51,743 nt of DNA from Bacteroidia bacterium (lineage in GTDB: Bacteria > Bacteroidota > Bacteroidia > Bacteroidales > Bacteroidaceae). The position numbers were made by a program, and so were the translations under genes. Below are positions 9,281 to 17,074 of the stretch, one piece after another. The stretch covers positions 1-51,743 of the forward strand of contig RZZX01000008.1 in assembly GCA_009929715.1 (NCBI GenBank), written 5' to 3'. The notes beneath the pieces are model-generated. The model searched no databases. It was not told the origin of the DNA and was given only the letters and a program-made list of their open reading frames with translations. How positions within the stretch are numbered: position 1 is the first letter of the stretch; every line of letters starts with the position of its first letter.

Positions 9281-11245
9281 GTGATTTCAGTAGAAGGATT
9301 AACCGTGGAGTTTAATGCCACGGCACTGTTTGAGGATGTCAGTTACGTCATCAATAAAAAAGATCGTATTGCGCTTGTTGGTAAGAACGGGGCAGGTAAA
9401 TCGACTATGCTTAAAATTTTGGCGGGGTTACAACAGCCAACCGGTGGGGTGGTGGCTTTGCCTAGAGATACAACGATAGGTTACTTGCCGCAGGTAATGG
9501 TGCTATCGGACAGTCGGACGGTGATGGCCGAAGCGGAATTGGCTTTTGAGCACATCTTTGAACTTCAAGCCGACATTGAACGGATGAACCAGGCGTTGGC
9601 CGATCGGACGGATTATGAATCGGAGGCTTATCAGCAGCTTATTGAACGGTTTACTCATGAGAACGACCGCTTCTTGATGATGGGTGGAACGAATTTCCAG
9701 TCGGAAATTGAAAGGACGTTGTTGGGCCTTGGATTCCAACGGGAAGACTTCGATCGCTCTACTTCCGAATTCTCGGGTGGGTGGCGCATGCGTATTGAGC
9801 TTGCTAAGTTGCTCTTGCGTCGACCGGATGTGCTGTTACTTGATGAGCCGACCAATCACTTAGATATTGAGAGTATTCAGTGGCTAGAGAACTTCTTGTC
9901 GACTCGCGCCAATGCGGTGGTCTTGGTGAGTCATGACCGTGCTTTTTTAAACAATGTCACCACACGAACCATTGAGATTACCTGCGGTAAGATTTATGAT
10001 TATAAGGTGAAGTATGATGACTTTGTGGTGTTACGCAAGGAGCGGCGTGAACAGCAGTTACGTGCCTTCGAAAATCAGCAGAAGCAGATTCAAGATACGG
10101 AAGATTTCATCGAACGGTTCCGTTACAAGGCTACCAAGGCGGTACAGGTGCAGAGCCGCATCAAGCAGTTGGAACGGGTGGAACGCATTGAGATTGATGA
10201 GGAGGACAACTCGGCCTTACGTCTGAAATTTTCATCGGCCAGTCGCAGTGGAAGTTACCCGGTGATCTGTGAGAATGTGGCCAAGGTGTATGGCAGTCAT
10301 GTGGTGTTTAAGGAGGTCGACCTGACCATTAACCGTGGTGAGAAGGTGGCTTTTGTGGGCAAGAATGGCGAAGGTAAATCGACGTTGGTGAAGTGTATCA
10401 TGGATGAGATTCCTTATGAGGGGAAGTTGACCATCGGACATAATGTACAAATGGGTTATTTTGCACAGAACCAAGCACAGATGTTGGACGATAACCTCAC
10501 GGTGTTCGATACCATTGACCGGGTGGCGACAGGCGATATCCGCTTGAAAATACGCGATATCTTGGGGGCATTTATGTTTGGCGGCGAAGCATCCGATAAG
10601 AAGGTGAAGGTGCTTTCGGGCGGTGAACGGACGCGTTTGGCGATGATTAAATTGCTCCTTGAGCCTGTGAACTTCCTGATTCTTGATGAACCGACCAATC
10701 ACTTGGATATGCGTTCGAAAGATGTTTTGAAGGAGGCGATACGGGAATTTGAGGGAACGGTGATAATTGTGAGTCACGACCGTGATTTTTTAGATGGGCT
10801 TGCGACTAAAGTGTATGAGTTCGGCGGTGGAGTGGTTCGTGAACATCTGGGAGGTATCTATGAGTTCTTACAGAAAAAGAAGATGGATACGTTGAATGAG
10901 TTGCAAAAAGGAGCCTCTTTATCATCCTCAGGCAGTCCTTCGGGCTCTGTAGCTGTCGACAAAAATGAGGCAACGTCAGACAGTAAATTGTCTTATGAGG
11001 CTCAGAAGGAGTGGAATAAAAAGGTGAAGAAACTTGAACGGCAGGTGGCCGATTGTGAAGCTGGTATTGAGAAGAAAGAGGCTGAAATAGCTGCTCTTGA
11101 AAGCCAGATGGCTACACCGGAAGGTGCTTCGGATGTGTCGCTCTACGGAGAACATCAGGTGCTCAAGCAGCAGCTCGATGCTATCGTGGAAGAGTGGGAG
11201 AGGGTTTCTCTGGAACTGGACGATTTACACAATACATTATTATAA
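9281..11245 (+). CDS. ABC-F family ATPase (Uup/EttA-like)
   Basis: Soluble protein with two ABC domains and no membrane part. Members of the family bind the ribosome E site and regulate or rescue translation; some give antibiotic resistance. The 654-residue product (from GTG 9281) has Walker A GKNGAGKST (about 34-42), signature FSGGWRMR, Walker B LLLDEPTNHLD and the switch SHDRAFLN. An arginine-rich linker follows (about 240-310), then a second cassette with GKNGEGKST, LSGGERTRLA and LILDEPTNHLD. A C-terminal charged coiled coil (about 570-654) suggests a Uup-like branch. The frame is open back to 9209, but a -7 element inside that stretch and the typical N-terminus MISVEGL favour 9281. The M13 peptidase gene begins 6 bp after its stop. 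Housekeeping translation is likelier than drug resistance. Confidence 0.93.
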   Translation: MISVEGLTVEFNATALFEDVSYVINKKDRIALVGKNGAGKSTMLKILAGLQQPTGGVVALPRDTTIGYLPQVMVLSDSRTVMAEAELAFEHIFELQADIERMNQALADRTDYESEAYQQLIERFTHENDRFLMMGGTNFQSEIERTLLGLGFQREDFDRSTSEFSGGWRMRIELAKLLLRRPDVLLLDEPTNHLDIESIQWLENFLSTRANAVVLVSHDRAFLNNVTTRTIEITCGKIYDYKVKYDDFVVLRKERREQQLRAFENQQKQIQDTEDFIERFRYKATKAVQVQSRIKQLERVERIEIDEEDNSALRLKFSSASRSGSYPVICENVAKVYGSHVVFKEVDLTINRGEKVAFVGKNGEGKSTLVKCIMDEIPYEGKLTIGHNVQMGYFAQNQAQMLDDNLTVFDTIDRVATGDIRLKIRDILGAFMFGGEASDKKVKVLSGGERTRLAMIKLLLEPVNFLILDEPTNHLDMRSKDVLKEAIREFEGTVIIVSHDRDFLDGLATKVYEFGGGVVREHLGGIYEFLQKKKMDTLNELQKGASLSSSGSPSGSVAVDKNEATSDSKLSYEAQKEWNKKVKKLERQVADCEAGIEKKEAEIAALESQMATPEGASDVSLYGEHQVLKQQLDAIVEEWERVSLELDDLHNTLL

Positions 11246-11250
11246 ATTTT

Positions 11251-13287
11251 ATGAGAGTATCAAAGTATGTATCAATTTTTGCACTTTGCCTGATGGCAGC
11301 AAGTTGCAATAGCAAAAAAGAGGCCGTTCAATCATCGGGTATTGATTTGGCCAATCTGGACACCACTGCCCTTGCGGGAGGTGACTTTTATCAATATGCG
11401 TGTGGCGGTTGGATGAAGAGTCATCCTCTCACTGCGGAGTATTCACGTTTAGGATCGTTCGATTTATTGGCCGAAAATAACGTTAAGCAGTTGCAGGGGT
11501 TGATCGAAGAGCTGGCTCAGAAGAAAGATCAGGCACCGGGTAGTGTGGCTCAAAAGATCGGCGATTTGTATAATTTGGCTATGGATAGCGTGAAGCTTAA
11601 CAGCGACGGGGTTACTCCGATCAAGGCTGAATTGGAAGCATTGGCTGGTCTGAAAGATAAATCAGAAATCTATGCGTTGATTCCTCAGTTTTATAAAAAG
11701 GGCATTTATCCCTATTTTGCCCTTTACATCTCTGCCGATGATATGAACAGCTCGATGAACATTATCCAAACGTATCAAGGTGGTTTGGGTATGGGCGAGC
11801 GCGACTATTACTTGGAGAATGACGAAAAGACGAAAGAGATTCGGGCGAAATATCAGGAGCACATGGCTAAGATGTTTGCTTTAGCCGGTTATGATGCTGA
11901 TGCGACTCAAAAAGCGGTGAAAGCGGTCATGGGTATTGAGATGCGTTTGGCTAAAGCGGCGCGTTCACAGGTGGAATTGCGTGATCCGCATGCGAACTAC
12001 AACAAAGCTGATTTGGCTACTTTGAAACAAACATATGCGCCTTTTAATTGGGATGCTTTCTTTGCAGCAGCCGATTTAAAAGCGGTGAAGGAGGTGAATA
12101 TTGGCCAGCCTAACGCCATCAAAGAGGTGTGTGCGGTGATCAATACGGTGTCTCTTGAAGATCAGAAATGGTACTTGCAATGGAATTTAATCAACAGTGC
12201 GGCCGATTACTTGAGTGATGCGTTTGTGGCTCAGAACTTCGAGTTTTATGGCAAAACCATGTCGGGTACGCAGGAGATGAAACCACGTTGGAAGCGTGCT
12301 GTGAATAATGTAGATGGTGCTTTGGGTGAAGCTGTGGGACAGATGTATGTGCAGAAATATTTCCCGGCTGCTGCCAAAGAACGGATGGTGGAGTTGGTGA
12401 AAAACTTACAAACATCTTTGGGTGAACGCATTGAGGCTCAGGAATGGATGGATGCGGCAACGAAGGTGAAGGCGAAAGAGAAATTGGCTGCTTTCCATGT
12501 CAAGATTGGGTATCCGGATAAATGGAAAGATTACTCTTCGTTGGACATTAAAAAGGATTCTTATTGGGCGAATATGGAACGTGCTAATCTCTGGGGGTAT
12601 AAGGAGATGATGGCTAAAGCGGGTAAACCGGTCGACAAGGATGAGTGGCTGATGACACCGCAAACGGTGAATGCTTATTATAACCCGACAACCAATGAGA
12701 TTTGTTTCCCTGCCGGTATTCTGCAATATCCGTTCTTCGATATGAATGCCGATGATGCGTTCAATTATGGGGCTATCGGTGTGGTCATTGGCCACGAAAT
12801 GACCCACGGATTCGATGATCAAGGACGCCAATATGATAAAGAGGGTAACTTGAAAGACTGGTGGACAGCGGATGATGCTAAGAAATTTACTGAACGCACA
12901 GCGGTGATGGTCGACTTCTTCAACAAGATTGAAGTGGCTCCAGGCGTACAAGCTAATGGACAGCTGACTTTGGGTGAGAATATCGCCGATCATGGTGGGT
13001 TACAGATCTCTTTCAATGCTTTCAAGAAGGTGATGGCAGCTAAACCGTTGGCTAAAGAGACTGGGTTTACTCCCGAACAGCGTTTCTTCTTGGCGTATGC
13101 CAATGTGTGGGCGGGTAATATCCGTCCGGAAGAGGTGCTTCGTCGGACAAAACTCGATCCTCACTCTTTAGGTAGATGGCGTGTGAATGGGGCATTACCT
13201 CATATTGATGCGTGGTATGAAGCGTTCAATATCACTGAGAAGGATCCATTATTCGTACCGAAAGAGAAGCGTGTCTCTGTTTGGTAA
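11251..13287 (+). CDS. M13 family zinc metallopeptidase (PepO/neprilysin-like) lipoprotein
   Basis: Zinc endopeptidase acting on short peptides, probably in the periplasm or on the outer membrane. From ATG 11251 the product has 678 residues and begins with a lipoprotein signal ending MAASC (Cys19). The zinc site HEMTH lies at 515-519 within GHEMTHGFDDQGR. The second motif ENIADHGG (576-583) supplies the third ligand Glu576 and Asp580; the usual residue after this Asp is Asn, here His581. The substrate-binding NAYYNP motif is also present. The frame extends upstream to 11194 inside the ABC-F gene, but only the 11251 start gives a signal peptide. It is probably co-transcribed with the ABC-F gene. 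A strong hairpin terminator follows. Confidence 0.93.
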   Translation: MRVSKYVSIFALCLMAASCNSKKEAVQSSGIDLANLDTTALAGGDFYQYACGGWMKSHPLTAEYSRLGSFDLLAENNVKQLQGLIEELAQKKDQAPGSVAQKIGDLYNLAMDSVKLNSDGVTPIKAELEALAGLKDKSEIYALIPQFYKKGIYPYFALYISADDMNSSMNIIQTYQGGLGMGERDYYLENDEKTKEIRAKYQEHMAKMFALAGYDADATQKAVKAVMGIEMRLAKAARSQVELRDPHANYNKADLATLKQTYAPFNWDAFFAAADLKAVKEVNIGQPNAIKEVCAVINTVSLEDQKWYLQWNLINSAADYLSDAFVAQNFEFYGKTMSGTQEMKPRWKRAVNNVDGALGEAVGQMYVQKYFPAAAKERMVELVKNLQTSLGERIEAQEWMDAATKVKAKEKLAAFHVKIGYPDKWKDYSSLDIKKDSYWANMERANLWGYKEMMAKAGKPVDKDEWLMTPQTVNAYYNPTTNEICFPAGILQYPFFDMNADDAFNYGAIGVVIGHEMTHGFDDQGRQYDKEGNLKDWWTADDAKKFTERTAVMVDFFNKIEVAPGVQANGQLTLGENIADHGGLQISFNAFKKVMAAKPLAKETGFTPEQRFFLAYANVWAGNIRPEEVLRRTKLDPHSLGRWRVNGALPHIDAWYEAFNITEKDPLFVPKEKRVSVW

Positions 13288-13313
13288 ACAGGAACGGTGA
13301 CTGGATTTAAGAA

Positions 13314-13364
13314 GAGAGGCTATGACGTGGAACGTATTTTCACGTTATAGCCTCTCTCTCTTTT
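13314..13364 (+). terminator. Terminator after the M13 peptidase gene
   Basis: Arms 13314-13329 and 13341-13356 pair over 16 bp with one mismatch around an 11-nt loop and are followed by a pyrimidine-rich tail with TTTT at 13361. Confidence 0.75.
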
Positions 13365-13453
13365 GTTTCCCACTTGGGGGGACTCTCTTTTATCTTTTGT
13401 CAACTTTTTACTCTTTTAAGAAACTCTATAGACTTGGTTTGGAGCGAAAATCG

Positions 13454-13461
13454 TATATTTG
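13454..13461 (+). promoter_or_regulatory. Cyclophilin operon promoter, -7 element TATATTTG
   Basis: An exact TAnnTTTG element 25 bp before the start codon of the cyclophilin gene. It should drive cyclophilin, M16 peptidase and MATE genes together. Confidence 0.6.
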
Positions 13462-13486
13462 CACCTTCTAATCCAACTAAAAGCAC

Positions 13487-14326
13487 ATGAGAACGAAATT
13501 ATTTATACTATTAATGATAGGGTTTTGCGGATTTACTAGCTGCAAATCCGGACAAAAAAAAGGAGGAGATATGAACGCTGAAACATTGGTCAAGATAGAG
13601 ACTTCGATGGGCGATATCACAGTGAAGTTATATAATGAAACACCGAAACACCGGGATAACTTTCTGAAACTGGTTGAAGAGGGTACTTATGAAGGCACGC
13701 TTTTTCACCGGGTGATTAAGGATTTTATGATTCAGGCCGGTGACCCGGAGTCAAAAAAGGCACCGAAGGGAAAGATGTTGGGATCGGGTGATGTAGGTTA
13801 TACTGTACCGGCGGAATTTGTCTATCCAGCTCTTTTTCACAAAAAAGGGGCGTTATCTGCTGCGCGGCAGGGTGATGAAGTGAACCCGAAAAAGGAGTCG
13901 TCTGGCTGTCAGTTTTATGTGGTAACCGGCAAGGTGTTCAATGATTCGACTCTTTTATCGATGGAGCGTCAGAAAAATGAAAACAAGGTGACTGTGATTT
14001 TCAATGCGTTGGCTCAGAAACACATGAAGGAGATCTATAAGATGCGTAAGGCGAATAATGAGGAGGGGTTGTATGATCTGCAAGAAAAACTGTTTGCGGA
14101 GGCTGAGCAGGAAGCGGCTAAACAACCTGATTTTCATTTTACACCGGAGCAGGTGGCAGCGTATACCACCGTGGGAGGAACACCACACTTGGATAATGAG
14201 TATACTGTCTTTGGTGAGGTGGTAGAAGGACTTGATATGATTGATCGGATTCAGAAGGTTAAAACTGATCGCAATGATCGTCCGGACGAGGATGTGAAGA
14301 TTATCAAAGCAACTGTCATTAAATAA
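13487..14326 (+). CDS. Cyclophilin-type peptidyl-prolyl isomerase, lipoprotein
   Basis: Catalyses cis-trans isomerisation of proline peptide bonds in exported proteins. The 279-residue protein starts with a lipoprotein signal ending FTSC (Cys19), so it is membrane-anchored and periplasmic or surface-exposed. The cyclophilin fold runs from about residue 30, with the catalytic-region motif FHRVIKDFMIQAGDP (about 76-90) and SSGCQFYV (about 141-148). The second half, LDNEYTVFGEVVEGLD, comes after an insertion of about 75 charged, helical residues (about 153-226) that is absent from short bacterial PpiA/PpiB. The gene begins an operon; the M16 peptidase gene follows after 6 bp. Confidence 0.92.
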   Translation: MRTKLFILLMIGFCGFTSCKSGQKKGGDMNAETLVKIETSMGDITVKLYNETPKHRDNFLKLVEEGTYEGTLFHRVIKDFMIQAGDPESKKAPKGKMLGSGDVGYTVPAEFVYPALFHKKGALSAARQGDEVNPKKESSGCQFYVVTGKVFNDSTLLSMERQKNENKVTVIFNALAQKHMKEIYKMRKANNEEGLYDLQEKLFAEAEQEAAKQPDFHFTPEQVAAYTTVGGTPHLDNEYTVFGEVVEGLDMIDRIQKVKTDRNDRPDEDVKIIKATVIK

Positions 14327-14332
14327 AATAAG

Positions 14333-15568
14333 ATGAAGATAAATAGGCATATTCTGGAGAATGGGCTTCGTTTGGTACATACGTTCGACGATAGTACGCA
14401 AATGGTGGCTCTGAACGTTTTATATAATGTGGGGGCACGCGATGAAGATCCTGATCATACGGGGTTTGCACACTTGTTTGAACACCTGATGTTTGGTGGG
14501 TCGGTGCATATCCCCGATTATGATACCCCTCTTCAAATGGCTGGGGGAGAGAATAATGCCTGGACTAATAATGATATTACGAACTATTACCTCACGGTGC
14601 CTCGCCCTAATGTGGAGACGGGCTTTTGGTTGGAATCGGACCGCATGTTGGCGCTCGATTTTAGCGAACAGAGTCTGGAGGTGCAACGGGGGGTGGTGAC
14701 CGAGGAGTTTAAGCAGCGTTGTTTGAATCAGCCGTATGGGGATGTGGGGCATCTCCTCCGGCCGCTGGCTTATCGGGCGCATCCTTATCAATGGCCTACC
14801 ATTGGAAAGGAGGTTGCGCATATTACGCAGGCCACTTTGGAGGAGGTGAAAGCATTCTTTTACCGTTTCTATGCCCCGAATAACGCTATTTTGGCAGTGA
14901 CTGGTAATCTCTCTTTTGAGCAAGCGGTGGAGCTGACTGAGAAGTGGTTCGGTCCTATCCCGCGGCGAGAGGTTCCGGAACGTTGTTTCCCTAAAGAACT
15001 GCCTCAGACGGAAGAACGGCGGCTGACGGTAGAACGTAAGGTGCCTATTGATGCTTTGTTTATGGCTTATCGGATGTGTGAACGGAATCATCCGGACTAT
15101 TATGCGTTCGATATTCTTTCGGATGTGTTGAGTAATGGAACATCGAGTCGTTTAAATCAAAAGTTGGTTTATGACCGCAAGTTGTTTTCGAGTATTGATG
15201 CCTATATCTCAGGGAGTATCGACGAGGGGTTGTTCCAGATCACTGGCAAGCCGGTAGCCGGTGTCTCGCTCGAAGAGGCTGAGGCGGCTGTGAAGGCCGA
15301 ATTGGAGTTGCTGAAACAGGAAGCGGTCGATGAATTGGAGCTGGAGAAGGTGAAGAATAAGTTTGAGTCGACTCAGATTTTCGGAAACATGAATTACCTG
15401 AATGTGGCTACTAACTTGGCTTGGTTTGAGCTGATTGGCGAAGCGGAGGATTTGAATAAAGAGGTGGAGCGGTATCGTGCTGTCTCGGCAGAACACCTGA
15501 TGCGGGTGGCGCAGCAAGCATTTACCGATTCTAATAGTCTCATTTTGTATTATAAAAAGGCTGAATAA
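14333..15568 (+). CDS. M16 family zinc peptidase
   Basis: Pitrilysin/processing-peptidase family. The inverted zinc motif HLFEH lies at residues 47-51, and the distal glutamate lies in the conserved helix around VTEEFKQR (about 121-130). The second half of the protein has the M16 C-terminal fold (about 165-400). At 411 residues it is a single-repeat form, the size of bacterial processing-peptidase-like members that dimerise, rather than the double-length pitrilysin. No signal peptide is visible, so a cytoplasmic location is likely. It lies 6 bp after the cyclophilin gene and 20 bp before the MATE gene. The substrate is unknown; this is probably a general peptide-degrading enzyme. Confidence 0.92.
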   Translation: MKINRHILENGLRLVHTFDDSTQMVALNVLYNVGARDEDPDHTGFAHLFEHLMFGGSVHIPDYDTPLQMAGGENNAWTNNDITNYYLTVPRPNVETGFWLESDRMLALDFSEQSLEVQRGVVTEEFKQRCLNQPYGDVGHLLRPLAYRAHPYQWPTIGKEVAHITQATLEEVKAFFYRFYAPNNAILAVTGNLSFEQAVELTEKWFGPIPRREVPERCFPKELPQTEERRLTVERKVPIDALFMAYRMCERNHPDYYAFDILSDVLSNGTSSRLNQKLVYDRKLFSSIDAYISGSIDEGLFQITGKPVAGVSLEEAEAAVKAELELLKQEAVDELELEKVKNKFESTQIFGNMNYLNVATNLAWFELIGEAEDLNKEVERYRAVSAEHLMRVAQQAFTDSNSLILYYKKAE

Positions 15569-15577
15569 AGCCCCTTT

Positions 15578-15588
15578 AAGGAGGTGTT
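15578..15588 (+). promoter_or_regulatory. Strong Shine-Dalgarno before the MATE gene
   Basis: AAGGAGGTG at 15578-15586 is a full match to the 16S anti-Shine-Dalgarno, and GGAGG ends 4 nt before the ATG at 15589. This is unusual in Bacteroidetes, where most genes lack such a site. None of the other main genes in this window has one as good. Confidence 0.7.
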
Positions 15589-16935
15589 ATGATCAATCTC
15601 AAATTAGTTTATGCAACCTATAACCGACATTATAAAGCGCTTCTTTTTTTAGGTATTCCCATCATAATCGGACAAATCGGACTGATTGTTCTTGGGTTTG
15701 CCGATACGCTGATGATTGGACATCACAGCACGAGCGAGCTGGGAGCGGCGTCGTTTGTGAACAATGTCTTTAATCTGGCCATTATTTTCAGTACCGGTTT
15801 TTCGTATGGGCTTACGCCTATTGTTGGCGGGCTTTATGGACAACGCCAATTCGGAAAGGCGGGGCAGGCGTTGCGTTGCAGCTTGTTGGCCAATGTACTT
15901 ATCGGTCTGTTGCTCACGGTCGCAATGGGGCTACTTTATTTTAATGTCGACCGGTTGGGGCAGCCGGAAGAACTTTTGCCCCTAATCAAACCTTACTACC
16001 TGATTTTGTTGGCTTCACTGCTTTTTGTGTTGCTCTTCAATGGATTTAAGCAGTTTACCGACGGGATAACCGATACGCGTACAGCCATGTGGATTTTACT
16101 TAGCGGTAATTTACTGAATATTGTAGGGAATTATCTGTTGATTAATGGAAAATGGGGCTTACCGGAACTGGGCTTGTTGGGAGCAGGGTTGAGTACCTTG
16201 ATTTCACGCATAGTGATGGTTCTTGTTTTTGTATTGGTCTTTTTGCGCAGTTCTCGTTTCAGACGGTATAAAGTAGGCTTCTTGCGCTTTGGGTGGTCTA
16301 AAACGCTTTTTAAACGGCTCAATGCCTTGGGATGGCCTGTGGCGTTACAGATGGGAATGGAAACAGCGTCGTTTAGCCTAAGTGCGGTGATGGTGGGCTG
16401 GCTCGGTACCATTGCTTTGGCCTCTCATCAGATTATGTGTACCATTTCGCAATTCACTTTTATGATGTTCTATGGTATGGGGGCGGCAGTGGCTGTTCGG
16501 GTAAGCAACTACCATGGGCAAGATGATTGGGTGAATGTGCGTCGTTCGGCCTATGCGGGTTTCCATTTGATGGTGGCATTGGGGCTTGTCTTATCGACTA
16601 TTGTTTTTCTTTGTCGGCATTATTTAGGAGGGTGGTTTACCGACAATGCAGAGGTGTCCGATTTAGTGACGGCATTGGTGCTTCCTTTACTTATTTATCA
16701 GCTGGGTGATGGGTTACAGATCAACTTTGCCAATGCGCTGAGAGGTATTTCCGATGTGAAGCCGATGATGGCCATTGCTTTCGTGGCTTATTTCCTGATC
16801 TCCTTGCCGGTGGGGTATTTCTGTGGCTTTGTTTTGGGCTGGGGTACCGTAGGTGTCTGGATGGCTTTTCCTTTTGGACTCACAAGTGCGGGGCTTATGC
16901 TTTGGTGGCGTTTCCGACATCAGACGAGGAATTAA
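15589..16935 (+). CDS. MATE family efflux transporter
   Basis: Inner-membrane antiporter that exports cationic drugs or metabolites using a sodium or proton gradient. The 448-residue protein has about 12 hydrophobic helices in two halves. The first begins GIPIIIGQIGLIVLGFADTLMIG and the second ALGWPVALQMGMETASFSLSAVM; both show the MATE pattern of a polar residue in helix 1 or 7 followed by a small-residue-rich turn. It is the last gene of the cyclophilin-M16-MATE operon and is closed by its own terminator. The ATG is fixed by the strong Shine-Dalgarno. Substrate is unknown; it belongs with the NorM/DinF-like group rather than with a specific known exporter. Confidence 0.93.
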   Translation: MINLKLVYATYNRHYKALLFLGIPIIIGQIGLIVLGFADTLMIGHHSTSELGAASFVNNVFNLAIIFSTGFSYGLTPIVGGLYGQRQFGKAGQALRCSLLANVLIGLLLTVAMGLLYFNVDRLGQPEELLPLIKPYYLILLASLLFVLLFNGFKQFTDGITDTRTAMWILLSGNLLNIVGNYLLINGKWGLPELGLLGAGLSTLISRIVMVLVFVLVFLRSSRFRRYKVGFLRFGWSKTLFKRLNALGWPVALQMGMETASFSLSAVMVGWLGTIALASHQIMCTISQFTFMMFYGMGAAVAVRVSNYHGQDDWVNVRRSAYAGFHLMVALGLVLSTIVFLCRHYLGGWFTDNAEVSDLVTALVLPLLIYQLGDGLQINFANALRGISDVKPMMAIAFVAYFLISLPVGYFCGFVLGWGTVGVWMAFPFGLTSAGLMLWWRFRHQTRN

Positions 16936-16961
16936 AAGCGTTTCCGAGAGGGAACGTTTTT
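16934..16961 (+). terminator. Terminator after the MATE gene
   Basis: A 12-bp stem with two G-U pairs (16934-16945 with 16950-16961) around a GAGA loop overlaps the stop codon. The T run lies inside the right arm. Confidence 0.65.
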
Positions 16962-17074
16962 AGTTGAGAAGGCGAGGCATTACTTATTGTCTTGAGAAAA
17001 AGAACGAGTTGGTCAACCGTTTTCTAGAATTAATTGTTTATTTTGTAGCACATTATAAGATTGAAAGTTGTCGG

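Noticed and set aside
10232-10777. Long open frame (181 codons) antisense to the second ABC domain
   Set aside because: The sense strand carries every ABC-F motif, while the antisense product has no domain and unusual composition.
16964-17074. N-terminal extension of TamB from a TTG
   Set aside because: It would place 37 extra residues before the basic start and membrane helix; the ATG at 17075 gives a normal signal anchor.
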